DNA from: Alteribacillus sp041949975
Lineage (GTDB): Bacteria > Bacillota > Bacilli > Bacillales > Marinococcaceae
Reading direction: 5' to 3'
NCBI RefSeq assembly: GCF_041949975.1
Contig: NZ_JBHFQG010000029.1
Coordinates: forward strand, 1 to 48,821
DNA length: 48,821 bases
The translations under genes and the position numbers were made by a program. The notes under the pieces were generated by a model, which did no database searches, had not been told where the DNA came from, and worked only from the letters and a program-made list of their open reading frames with translations. Positions 24,920 through 32,498 of this stretch are shown here, piece by piece (the first letter of the stretch is position 1; every line of letters starts with the position of its first letter).

Positions 24920-26017
24920 ATGTCAAAAAAAATGCTGATGATGTTAATGGCAGCATTGTTGATCTTCATTCTCGCTGGGTGTGGCGGTGGAAGTCAAGAA
25001 GAAGAAACAGGAGCAGGTGACAGCGCTTCTGAAGAAAATCAAGATGCAGGCACAGAAGAAGATGCAAGCGAAGAAGCAGCCTCTGGTGATGTGAAAACCA
25101 TTCGTGCAGGTATTGGTTTGAATAACGAGCATCCTCAATATAAAGGATTAGAGAAATTCAAAGAAATCGTTGAAGAAGAAACAGGCGGCAGCATTGAAGT
25201 AGAAACATACCACAGTGGTCAGCTTGGTGACGATCGCTCTATGATGGAAGCGCTTCAGCTTGGTTCTCAGGAAGTTACAGTACCATCTACAGCGCCTATT
25301 GCAAACTTTGTAAACGAATTCACTATTTTTGATTTCCCATTCTTGTTCCCGTCCAGTGAAGTAGCAGATGAAGTACTTGACGGAGAAGTTGGTCAGAAGT
25401 TTCTTGATATGCTTGAAGAACAAAACATGGTAGGACTTGCTTATTGGGAAAATGGGTTCCGTGATCTTTCCAACAGCTCGCATGAAGTAGCGACAGCAGA
25501 AGATTTTGATGGTCTTTCTATTCGTACGATGGAAAATGACCTTCACATTGACGCGTTCCGTGAATTAGGTGCAAATCCGACACCAATGGCATTTACTGAA
25601 CTTTTCACAGCTCTTCAGCAAGGAACGGTAGATGGACAGGAAAATCCGGTGGCGACAATCTATCTTGAAGGATTCCATGAAGTACAAGACTATGTATCCG
25701 ACACTCATCATGTTTACAGCCCGTTTGTATTTATGATGAGCAAGCAATTCTATGATTCTCTTTCTGAAGAAGAACAAACAATTGTAGAAGAAGCTGCAGT
25801 AGAAGCTGGTGAATTCCAGCGTGAAGAAAATCGTGCTGCAAATGAAGAATATCTTCAAAGCTTACAAGATGAAGGCATGACGTACACTGAAGTAAGCGAT
25901 GAAGCTCGTGAAGAAATGGCTGAAATTGTACAGCCTGTTATTGACGAGTACGCCTCTGAAATCGGTGAAGACCTTGTAAATGAAGTATATGAGGCAGTAG
26001 AAGCAGCTCAAGAATAA
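24920..26017 (+). CDS. dctP: TRAP transporter solute-binding lipoprotein (DctP)
   Basis: 365 residues. Lipoprotein signal: hydrophobic MLMMLMAALLIFILAGC with lipobox LAGC (Cys21), then an acidic Glu/Ser/Ala linker (about 25-55), then the DctP fold (IRAGIGLNNEHPQYKGLEKF, GGSIEVETYHSGQLGDDRSM, GLSIRTMENDLHIDAFRELG, FTALQQGTVDGQENPVATI). The TVDGQENP segment is a DctP hallmark. It captures an organic acid outside the membrane; gluconate or a related aldonate is suggested by the preceding gnd. Highly acidic overall. A strong hairpin follows directly. Confidence 0.93.
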   Translation: MSKKMLMMLMAALLIFILAGCGGGSQEEETGAGDSASEENQDAGTEEDASEEAASGDVKTIRAGIGLNNEHPQYKGLEKFKEIVEEETGGSIEVETYHSGQLGDDRSMMEALQLGSQEVTVPSTAPIANFVNEFTIFDFPFLFPSSEVADEVLDGEVGQKFLDMLEEQNMVGLAYWENGFRDLSNSSHEVATAEDFDGLSIRTMENDLHIDAFRELGANPTPMAFTELFTALQQGTVDGQENPVATIYLEGFHEVQDYVSDTHHVYSPFVFMMSKQFYDSLSEEEQTIVEEAAVEAGEFQREENRAANEEYLQSLQDEGMTYTEVSDEAREEMAEIVQPVIDEYASEIGEDLVNEVYEAVEAAQE

Positions 26018-26030
26018 CCTGTTTATAGGA

Positions 26031-26078
26031 AAAGGGACTGACCTGAGGGATACTGTTTCCCTCAAGGGCAGTCCCTTT
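26031..26078 (+). terminator. Strong hairpin directly after dctP
   Basis: AAAGGGACTG pairs with CAGTCCCTTT, with an inner GAGGGA/TCCCTC. Only a short T-rich tail. It could be a partial terminator or a 3' stabiliser that lets the binding protein be made in excess of the membrane subunits. Confidence 0.65.
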
Positions 26079-26115
26079 GTTCAAAAAATTTTTCATTAAA
26101 AGGAGCCGAGGTAAT

Positions 26116-26373
26116 ATGGAAAAAGAAATTACAATTCATATAAGTGAAGACCAGACGATTATTGAACTAAGCAGTTTGCTGCAGCCATATCGTGCAGAAA
26201 TTTACCTGCAGAAAAGAGATGAATCTAATATAGTAGAAGTAAATTTAAAAAGCTTTCTCGGACTGATTACTATGCGTCTGCAGAACGGCGATAAAGTAAA
26301 CGTCCGCACAGAAGGAGAAGACGCCCAAAGCGCACTTGAAGCCGTTGTTAATTACTTAACGAAAGGTGAATAA
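26116..26373 (+). CDS. HPr/Crh-like protein lacking His15 but keeping Ser46
   Basis: 85 residues of the HPr fold, best seen in the second half: VNLKSFLGLITMRLQNGDKVNV, then AQSALEAVVNYL, aligning with VNLKSIMGVMSLG in Bacillus HPr. Residue 46 is Ser, the HPr-kinase target position. The active-site loop GIHARPA is gone: position 15 is Ile and 17 is Glu, so PTS phosphotransfer by His15 is impossible. This is the state of B. subtilis Crh, which has Gln15, but here the loop has diverged further. ATG 26116 is preferred over 26077. The gene sits between dctP and dctQM, which is unusual; a link between CcpA/HPrK signalling and this uptake system is inference. Confidence 0.82.
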   Translation: MEKEITIHISEDQTIIELSSLLQPYRAEIYLQKRDESNIVEVNLKSFLGLITMRLQNGDKVNVRTEGEDAQSALEAVVNYLTKGE

Positions 26374-26386
26374 TTTTGGGAGAAAA

Positions 26387-26444
26387 GAGGTTTTTCTCCG
26401 GAGAAAGAGATTCCCCATCAGCTGTTTCTCCGGAGAAGCACCTC
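26387..26444 (+). repeat. Long hairpin built from twin TTCTCCGGAGAA palindromes
   Basis: TTCTCCGGAGAA occurs at 26394-26405 and 26426-26437, 32 bp apart. Because each copy is self-complementary, the two can pair with each other, and flanking GAGG/CCTC extends the stem. It lies between the HPr-like gene and dctQ. No T-run, so attenuation, RNA processing or protein binding are all possible. Confidence 0.6.
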
Positions 26445-26551
26445 CTGTTCTATAATATGACTAATCAATGAATATGTTAGAAAAAACTGAAAAGTAAATT
26501 GACTATCCTACTATCTTATAATATTATAGATTGTAACAAAATACAAAACTT

Positions 26552-26569
26552 AATTTTATAATGTAAAAC
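26552..26569 (+). promoter_or_regulatory. Sugar-acid operator copy 1, upstream of dctQ
   Basis: AATTTTATAATGTAAAAC, one mismatch to the copy at 29337. Contains TATAAT (26557-26562), with TTGTAA at 26531-26536 as a loose -35 at 20 bp. About 96 bp before dctQ, giving the QM genes a possible promoter of their own. Confidence 0.6.
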
Positions 26570-26665
26570 TTATAAGATTCGAGAAACCTTTTCTTTTCTG
26601 ATCAAAGGAGTTTCATAGACTTCTAGAGACATGCAGAGTTTTTAATAGGAAGGCAGGGAGAGATT

Positions 26666-27238
26666 ATGAGAGCTTTAAAGTTTCTAGATGACCATTTTGA
26701 GGAAATACTCCTTGTTGTATTTACCTTTATTATGGTAGTCGTTATCACACTTCAAGTGTTTATGCGTTATGTGCTTGGCAACTCATTATCCTGGTCAGAG
26801 GAGCTGGCAAGGTATTGTTTTATCTGGCTAGTGTACATAGGGATCAGCTATGGAGTGAAAAAACAGCGGCATATTAAAGTAGATGTGCTATTGGTTCTTC
26901 TTAAAGAAAAAGGGAAATTAGTGCTGGGTATTGTGGCAAATCTATTTTTTCTTGCGTTTGCAGGCTTCGTTATTATTTTTGGTTATGGAGTAGTAGAACA
27001 ATTAGCAGGATTTGGTCAGACTTCTCCTTCGTTAAAAATCCCAATGGCTCTTGTATATGCAGCTACGCCAGTTGGTATGGGATTAACCGCCATTCGTATT
27101 ATTCAGCAGATTATCAAGCAGGTCCGTGCTTTGATGGGAAAAGAAGATTTCTATATAAAGACGGAAAAAGACGACGTTTTAGAAAGCGGTATCATCGAAG
27201 AAAATGTAGATTCCGAGCCCAAAACAACCACGAGATAA
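26666..27238 (+). CDS. dctQ: TRAP transporter small permease (DctQ)
   Basis: 190 residues with four membrane segments (about 14-35, 48-66, 87-108, 126-148), the DctQ topology. Typical family elements: LQVFMRYVLGNSLSWSEELARYCFIWLVYIGISYGVKKQRHIKVD. Partner of the DctM subunit 31 bp downstream and of the DctP at 24920. A 30-residue acidic C-terminal tail is longer than usual. Ribosome site GGCAGGGAGAG. The substrate is presumably the acid bound by DctP. Confidence 0.92.
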   Translation: MRALKFLDDHFEEILLVVFTFIMVVVITLQVFMRYVLGNSLSWSEELARYCFIWLVYIGISYGVKKQRHIKVDVLLVLLKEKGKLVLGIVANLFFLAFAGFVIIFGYGVVEQLAGFGQTSPSLKIPMALVYAATPVGMGLTAIRIIQQIIKQVRALMGKEDFYIKTEKDDVLESGIIEENVDSEPKTTTR

Positions 27239-27268
27239 TGATATACGGAAGAGGGAGGAGCAGGTATA

Positions 27269-28549
27269 ATGACAACCTTAGTTTTATTTGGTAGTTTTGC
27301 AGTGTTTTTACTGTTAAGTATACCGATTGGAATTTCACTGGGGCTGGCGACATTATTATCGATTATGTATTCAGGATCACTGCCAGTCGACTTCTTAGCA
27401 CAAGGACTTGTTACCTCTGTTGATTCTTTCCCGCTTATGGCTGTGCCATTTTTTATTCTTGCTGGGGAAATCATGGGAAAAGGCGGCGTGTCCGACCGGT
27501 TGTTTGGAGTAGCGAATGCCCTTGTAGGTAATAAAACGGGCGGTTTTGCAATCGCTACCATAATTACTTGTATGTTTTTTGCGGCCATTTCAGGTTCAGC
27601 TCCGGCAACGGTTGCAGCGATCGGTGGTATTATGATTCCTGCAATGGTTCGTCAAGGCTATGATAAACGGTTCGCCACAGCGACAGTGGCAGCTGCCGGC
27701 TCCCTTGGGGTTATTATTCCTCCAAGTATCCCGATGGTTATTTACGGGGTAACAGGCAGCACTTCCATTGGTAATTTGTTTATCGCAGGTATTTTACCAG
27801 GCTTATTAGTAGCCGGAGGTCTCATGCTTTACGCTTACTTATATTCGAAGAAAAAAGGCTACAGAGGGTTAGATGAAAAAACAAGCTTGAAGAAAATAGG
27901 ACAGGCAACGTGGGATGCCAAATGGGCATTATTAATTCCTATTATTATTTTAGGCGGTATTTACGGCGGTGTTTTTACTCCGACGGAAGCAGCGGTTGTG
28001 GCTGTGGCTTACGGACTACTCGCCGGACTGGTTCTGTACCGTGAAATGAAAATTACCGACTTGCCAAAAGTGTTTGCAGATGCTGCACTCACAACGGCAA
28101 CTGTACTTATAATTGTTGGAACAGCAACGGCATTCGGACGTCTTTTAACGATTGAACAGATTCCGAATCAGGTAGCTCAGGCAATGCTTTCGGTATCTAC
28201 CAATGAAATCATTATTATGCTGTTAATTACACTGCTGCTTTTAGTAGTAGGCTGTTTCATGGATACCCTTGCAGCCATTATTATCTTAACACCAATCTTG
28301 CTGCCAATCGCTGTCAACCTTGGATATGATCCGATTCATTTTGGTATTATTATGATCGTTAACCTTGCCATTGGTTTTATTACCCCGCCGCTTGGAGTTA
28401 ACCTCTTTGTCGGTTCAGGGATCTCAGGTTTATCGATTGAAGCATTATCGAAGGCGATTATTCCCTTTTTCTTTGCAATGTTGATTACATTGTTAATTAT
28501 CATATTCCTTCCACAGCTTTCCTTATATTTGCTTGAATTTAAGCAATAA
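27269..28549 (+). CDS. dctM: TRAP transporter large permease (DctM)
   Basis: 426 residues, about 12 membrane segments. DctM landmarks: LSIPIGISLGLATLL, FPLMAVPFFILAGEIMGKGGVSDRL, AAISGSAPATVAAIGGIMIPAM, GVIIPPSIPMVIYGV, GGVFTPTEAAVVAVAYGL, and a C-terminal GFITPPLGVNLFVGSGISG. Catalyses ion-coupled (typically Na+) uptake of the organic acid delivered by DctP. Starts at ATG after GAGGGAGGAG; last gene before a terminator. Confidence 0.94.
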   Translation: MTTLVLFGSFAVFLLLSIPIGISLGLATLLSIMYSGSLPVDFLAQGLVTSVDSFPLMAVPFFILAGEIMGKGGVSDRLFGVANALVGNKTGGFAIATIITCMFFAAISGSAPATVAAIGGIMIPAMVRQGYDKRFATATVAAAGSLGVIIPPSIPMVIYGVTGSTSIGNLFIAGILPGLLVAGGLMLYAYLYSKKKGYRGLDEKTSLKKIGQATWDAKWALLIPIIILGGIYGGVFTPTEAAVVAVAYGLLAGLVLYREMKITDLPKVFADAALTTATVLIIVGTATAFGRLLTIEQIPNQVAQAMLSVSTNEIIIMLLITLLLLVVGCFMDTLAAIIILTPILLPIAVNLGYDPIHFGIIMIVNLAIGFITPPLGVNLFVGSGISGLSIEALSKAIIPFFFAMLITLLIIIFLPQLSLYLLEFKQ

Positions 28550-28621
28550 AAAAGCTTATGTTGGATATGAGATAATTAAATATTTCATTACCCCCTTATT
28601 TTTTATATAGCAACATCTTTG

Positions 28622-28657
28622 CCTCTCATCTATTCCCTGGATGAGGGGACTTTTTTT
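28622..28657 (+). terminator. Rho-independent terminator after dctM
   Basis: CCTCTCATC pairs with GGATGAGGGG around TATTCCCT and is followed by seven T. Confidence 0.75.
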
Positions 28658-28718
28658 GTTGTTTAGAAAATTATGTTTTTACAAGTTGTGGATAACTATC
28701 TCCATATTGTTTGATCCG

Positions 28719-28985
28719 CGTCTAGCTTCAGCGCCCAGCCTCTCGGAGGCCCAAGACGGTTTAAGGAACTTTTGCTAGAATCGCGAACATCGTGTTCGCG
28801 ATTCTAGCAAAAGTCAGCACATCCTGTGTGCAAGCCAGTTCAACGTTGTCACAGGACGTGACGTTTTTGGAGACGAAGTGCAATGCAGAAGTCACCACAT
28901 CCTGTGGAAGTAAGAGCGCCTTTAGTGACTGGAGAACATTTACCTGTCGAGGCTGACCAGGGCGCTTGCGCTTTTGATCTGATAG
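28719..28985. repeat. Bacillaceae-type intergenic repeat carrying a perfect 21-bp hairpin
   Basis: The element starts with CTAGCTTCAGCGCCCAGCC and ends in CAGGGCGCTTGCGCTTTTG, ends I recall from dispersed Bacillus-group repeats (memory, unverified). Inside, 28769-28789 and 28793-28813 are perfect 21-bp inverted arms (cores GCTAGAATCGCGAACA and TGTTCGCGATTCTAGC) with a 3-nt loop TCG. CACATCCTGTG occurs twice nearby. The element directly abuts the truncated end of the dehydratase remnant at 29029. No gene is seen. Confidence 0.65.
28769..28813. repeat. Perfect 21-bp inverted repeat with 3-nt loop
   Basis: The left arm 28769-28789 is the exact reverse complement of 28793-28813, with TCG between. 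It sits inside the larger intergenic element. Confidence 0.85.
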
Positions 28986-29028
28986 TACTGTGATCCGGTA
29001 TTCTGCAGTTCAATCAAAGGGTTATGTT

Positions 29029-29217
29029 TTAATAGTAATGTGTCAGGCTCCCAGCCCATCCCGACGTTTTTGAAAGACCGAACAAGTCTCCGCTCGGGGA
29101 GTTAAGCAGCAGGTTTTTATTTAAAGGAAGCGAACCTTCTGGACCTGTAGCTTTTGTTTCTATTTCATAGATGTCGTTTTTTTCTTGTTTCATTAAATGA
29201 TCTAAAGATGAAAACAT
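29029..29217 (-). pseudogene. N-terminal remnant of a YjhG/YagF-type xylonate dehydratase (IlvD/Edd family)
   Basis: From ATG 29217, with GGAGGG upstream on the minus strand, about 62 codons read MFSSLDHLMKQ...DIYEIETKATGPEGSLPLN...SPSGDLFGLSKTSGW, closely matching the start of E. coli YjhG (DIYTVRTHADGPDGELPLT, RPSGDLFGMTMNAGMGW, from memory). A full protein has about 650 residues. Here the frame runs into a stop at 29029 and then the intergenic repeat, so some 90 percent of the gene is gone. The 5' end is divergent from dgoD. Confidence 0.8.
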
Positions 29218-29265
29218 AATAACCCTCCACGAATGAAAAAAATTTTCAAAAAATTGTATTGAAAT

Positions 29266-29279
29266 TAAAAGCGGTTTCA
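29266..29279. promoter_or_regulatory. cre-like site between the dehydratase remnant and dgoD
   Basis: TAAAAGCGGTTTCA matches TGWNANCGNTNWCA with one mismatch (A for G at position 2). It would place the dgoD unit or the divergent remnant under CcpA control. Confidence 0.4.
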
Positions 29280-29336
29280 TATAAAATGTAACTCAATACT
29301 AAAAGGATTTTTCTTTTTGTCAATTTGCTAGAATTC

Positions 29337-29354
29337 AATTTTATAATATAAAAC
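29337..29354 (+). promoter_or_regulatory. Sugar-acid operator copy 2, upstream of dgoD
   Basis: AATTTTATAATATAAAAC, 38 bp before the dgoD start; core TTTTATAATATAAAA is a near-perfect palindrome. It is the exact reverse complement of the copy at 37325. A TATAAT (29342-29347) lies inside it, with TTGTCA at 29317-29322 as a possible -35 (19-bp spacing). Confidence 0.7.
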
Positions 29355-29391
29355 AAACAACCTAATATACTATGAAATTGGAGTGAAAGTC

Positions 29392-30540
29392 ATGAAAATA
29401 ACAGAGCTGGAATGCTTTATTGTTCCGCCTAGATGGTGTTTTTTGAAGATCTCGACAGATGAAGGAATTTCAGGTTGGGGAGAGCCGGTAGTAGAAGGAA
29501 GAGCCGCTACTGTAAAAACAGCCGTCAAAGAACTTTCCGACAACCTGATTGGGGAAAACCCTCTTCATATAGAAGATTTGTGGAACAAGATGTACCGAAG
29601 CGGCTTTTACCGCGGGGGCCCTGTATTAATGAGTGCCATTGCCGGGGTGGACCAGGCATTGTGGGACATAAAAGGAAAGTATTATAACGCTCCTGTCTTC
29701 GAATTAATGGGAGGAGCCTGCCGGGATTCCATTAAAGTGTATTCCTGGATTGGTGGCGATCGTCCGAGTGATGTCGGAGAAGCCGCGAAAAGTGTAGTAG
29801 ACACAGGATTTAAAGCCGTAAAAATGAACGGAACCGAAGAACTTCAATACATTGATACATACGAAAAAATCGATCAGGTGCTGGAAAGAGTCGCTGCCAT
29901 TCGTGAAAAAGCAGGGAAAGATGTCGGTATTGGTATTGATTTTCATGGCCGGGTTCATAAGCCGATGGCAAAAGTTCTCGCTAAAGAGTTAGAACCATAC
30001 CGGCCGATGTTCATTGAAGAACCGGTGCTGCCGGAAAATAATGAAGCACTTCGGGAAATTGCTTCACACACCGTCATCCCGATTGCTACCGGAGAGAGAA
30101 TGTACAGCCGCTGGGATTTCAAACCGTTGTTTGAAGCAGGGTATGTGGATGTGATTCAACCGGATTTATCACATGCTGGCGGCATTACGGAATGCAAAAA
30201 GATCGCATCCATGGCAGAAGCTTATGATGTGGCACTTGCACCGCACTGTCCGCTTGGCCCAATCGCACTTGCTTCCTGTCTGCAAGTGGATGCAACTTCT
30301 CACAACGCGTTTATCCAGGAGCAAAGCCTCGGCATTCATTATAATAAAGGAAATGATATCTTAGATTACATCACAGACCGCAGTGTATTTGAATACAAAG
30401 ACGGGTATGTGAGCCTTCCTAAGGGTCCTGGTCTTGGGATTGAAGTAAATGAAGAATATGTAAGAGAAAAAGCAGAAGAAGGCCATGCCTGGAAAAATCC
30501 GGTCTGGAGGCATAAAGACGGTACCATCGCGGAGTGGTAA
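29392..30540 (+). CDS. dgoD: D-galactonate dehydratase (enolase superfamily)
   Basis: 382 residues, the exact length of E. coli DgoD and visibly collinear with it: PPRWCFLKISTDEGISGWGEP, VEGRAATVKTAV, FYRGGPVLMSAIAGVDQALW, DFHGRVHKPMAKVLAKELEP, FIEEPVLPENNE, TGERMYSRWDF, QPDLSHAGGITEC, ALAPHCPLGPIALASC, QEQSLGIHYNKG and a final GTIAEW. Catalytic residues fit: Asp/His of DFHGR, Glu of IEEP, Glu of GERM, His of PHCPLG. Dehydrates D-galactonate to 2-keto-3-deoxygalactonate. ATG 29392 has GGAG 8 bp upstream; GTG 29383 overlaps it. Closely related aldonates could also be substrates. Confidence 0.93.
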   Translation: MKITELECFIVPPRWCFLKISTDEGISGWGEPVVEGRAATVKTAVKELSDNLIGENPLHIEDLWNKMYRSGFYRGGPVLMSAIAGVDQALWDIKGKYYNAPVFELMGGACRDSIKVYSWIGGDRPSDVGEAAKSVVDTGFKAVKMNGTEELQYIDTYEKIDQVLERVAAIREKAGKDVGIGIDFHGRVHKPMAKVLAKELEPYRPMFIEEPVLPENNEALREIASHTVIPIATGERMYSRWDFKPLFEAGYVDVIQPDLSHAGGITECKKIASMAEAYDVALAPHCPLGPIALASCLQVDATSHNAFIQEQSLGIHYNKGNDILDYITDRSVFEYKDGYVSLPKGPGLGIEVNEEYVREKAEEGHAWKNPVWRHKDGTIAEW

Positions 30541-30631
30541 ACCACTGCTCCGCAATACACCCTGTGTAAGCCAATGCAGCAGCCAGTCCAGGGTGAGTCG
30601 GTACCTTGTCTTTTCATATATGTCAAAACCA

Positions 30632-30649
30632 AGTTTTATAATAATGAAC
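30632..30649 (+). promoter_or_regulatory. Sugar-acid operator copy 3 (weaker), upstream of the second dctQ
   Basis: AGTTTTATAATAATGAAC: the left half matches the other copies, the right half is degenerate. It lies 36 bp before dctQ in the 144-bp gap after dgoD, which also contains a CACCCTG/CAGGGTG inverted repeat. Confidence 0.5.
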
Positions 30650-30684
30650 CGTCCACGAAGACGAAATGAAAAGAGGTGAAAAAA

Positions 30685-31200
30685 ATGAAAACGATCGTCT
30701 CATTATTAGAAGGAATTTTAAAATGGATGATAACGATATTTTTTACGGTGATGATAGGTCTTGTTTTCTTTAACGTGGTGCTTCGTTACGGGTTCAGCTC
30801 AGGGATCACATGGTCTGAAGAAATGGGAAGGTACTTATTTGTCTGGATTGTGTTCCTTGGCGCGATTGTTGCCTACAAAGAGAGAGCTCACTTAGGTGTT
30901 GATTTGTTGATAGGAGCTCTGCCTCGCCCCGCGCAAAAAGGCTTGTATGTCTTAAATAACCTAATTGTTATTGCTGTCCTTTTTATTGTGATAGATGGAG
31001 GCTTTCAAATGATTGATAGTACTTCTTCTAACTATGGTCCGGCTACAGGCATTCCTCTATCCTTTCTGTTTATAGCAGGGACGCTTTCGGCTATAGCAAT
31101 GGTGCTGATTAACATTGTACAGACCGTTCAATTTGTAGTTTTTGGAACAAACCCGCCGGATTGGGCGAATGAAAAACGAGAGGAGGTGGATTCGACTTGA
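30685..31200 (+). CDS. dctQ: TRAP transporter small permease (DctQ), second system
   Basis: 171 residues, four membrane segments (about 12-33, 45-63, 86-105, 123-150). Family elements: VVLRYGFSSGITWSEEMGRYLFVWIVFLGAIVAYKERAHLGVD. ATG 30685 after AGAGGTG is preferred to GTG 30676. The stop overlaps the next start. Its DctP partner is probably the protein at 37367, displaced by six genes within the same block. The D-galactonate dehydratase upstream suggests galactonate or another aldonate as cargo. Confidence 0.92.
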   Translation: MKTIVSLLEGILKWMITIFFTVMIGLVFFNVVLRYGFSSGITWSEEMGRYLFVWIVFLGAIVAYKERAHLGVDLLIGALPRPAQKGLYVLNNLIVIAVLFIVIDGGFQMIDSTSSNYGPATGIPLSFLFIAGTLSAIAMVLINIVQTVQFVVFGTNPPDWANEKREEVDST

Positions 31201-32477
31201 TTTGGATCTTTCTCGGTGTGTTATTTTTCTTCCTTTTCCTCGGTGTGCCTGTCGCGTTTTCCATGCTAGTCAGCGCCATCGCGTTAACGTTTGCTCTTGG
31301 TATTTTTGATGCTAAAATTATTACACAGAATCTTGTAAACGGTGCCAATAATTTTCCTTTAATGGCCATACCGTTTTTTATCCTAGCCGGTGAAATCATG
31401 AATGCGGGCGGGATCTCAAAGCGGGTTGTACATTTTGCAACCACGCTTGTCGGCCATATCCGCGGCGGTCTCGGGTATGTAACCATTTTAGCAGGGATTA
31501 TGTTTGCCGGGCTTTCTGGCTCAGCGGTAGCTGATACGGCTGCGCTTGGTGCCATACTTATTCCAATGATGGCTGCAAAAGGATATGATATAAAAAGAGC
31601 ATCAGGTTTGGTAGCATCTTCTGGGATTATTGCTCCGGTTATCCCGCCAAGTATCCCGCTCATCATGTTCGGGGTTATCGGCGGCGTCTCCATTACCCAG
31701 TTGTTTATGGGCGGAATTGTGCCAGGTTTGCTGCTGGCGCTTGGATTAATGGGAGCATGGTATCTCGTTTCTCGGAAAGGGAATGTTGAAGTGATGGAAA
31801 AAGCCAGCGGGCGCGACCGTTTGAAAGCGTTTTTCCAGGCGATTTGGGCTTTGTTTCTTCCATTTATTATCATTGTCGGCTTGCGCGGAGGAATTTTCAC
31901 CCCGACTGAAGCAGCTGTGGTAGCCTGCGTATATGCTTTTGTTATTAGTGTAACCGTTTACCGAGGGGAGCTGAAACTTCGCCATATGCCGGATGTGCTG
32001 GTGAACTCAGCCAGAACGACAGGTGTTGTCATGTTTTTAGCTGCATCTGCGATGGTTACCGCCTGGGTGATTACAGTGGCGCAGGTTCCGGCCGAGCTTG
32101 TTTCATACTTAACGGGTATTACCGATAACCCAACACTTTTATTACTTATTTTGATGGTGTTTTTACTGCTTGTAGGTTTCGTCATGGATATGACGCCGGC
32201 TATCCTGATTTTCACACCAGTGCTTCTGCCGGTCGTGCAGGCAGTAGGCATTGATCCTGTCTACTTTGGGATTTTAATGGTTATTAACCTATGTATCGGG
32301 CTGATTACGCCTCCGGTAGGTACAGTGCTCTATGTCGCCTGTGGTATTAGTAAAATCAGTATTATTGATATTACAAAAGGTATTTGGCCGTTTTTGGCCG
32401 TCCAAGTTACGATTCTATTATTACTTGCTATTTTCCCGGAACTCGTTACCGTTCCGCTCGAATGGCTGTATGAATAA
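31197..32477 (+). CDS. dctM: TRAP transporter large permease (DctM), second system
   Basis: 426 residues, about 12 membrane segments, same length as the first DctM: GVPVAFSMLVSAIAL, NNFPLMAIPFFILAGEIMNAGGISKRV, GLSGSAVADTAALGAILIPMM, PVIPPSIPLIMFGV, GGIFTPTEAAVVACVYAF, GLITPPVGTVLYVACGISK. TTG start at 31197 overlaps the DctQ stop and is served by GAGGAGGTGG. A long antisense open frame across it is a codon-bias shadow. Confidence 0.93.
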   Translation: MIWIFLGVLFFFLFLGVPVAFSMLVSAIALTFALGIFDAKIITQNLVNGANNFPLMAIPFFILAGEIMNAGGISKRVVHFATTLVGHIRGGLGYVTILAGIMFAGLSGSAVADTAALGAILIPMMAAKGYDIKRASGLVASSGIIAPVIPPSIPLIMFGVIGGVSITQLFMGGIVPGLLLALGLMGAWYLVSRKGNVEVMEKASGRDRLKAFFQAIWALFLPFIIIVGLRGGIFTPTEAAVVACVYAFVISVTVYRGELKLRHMPDVLVNSARTTGVVMFLAASAMVTAWVITVAQVPAELVSYLTGITDNPTLLLLILMVFLLLVGFVMDMTPAILIFTPVLLPVVQAVGIDPVYFGILMVINLCIGLITPPVGTVLYVACGISKISIIDITKGIWPFLAVQVTILLLLAIFPELVTVPLEWLYE

Positions 32478-32498
32478 TTACAATATGAGGTGAATGAA

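Noticed and set aside
27151..27588. 145-codon minus-strand open frame
   Set aside because: Shadow of dctQ/dctM with the same reversed-codon composition.
31109..31900. 263-codon open frame on the minus strand
   Set aside because: It is antisense to dctQ/dctM, is rich in Pro/Ser/Lys from reversed hydrophobic codons, and has no ribosome site; the plus strand carries clear DctM motifs.
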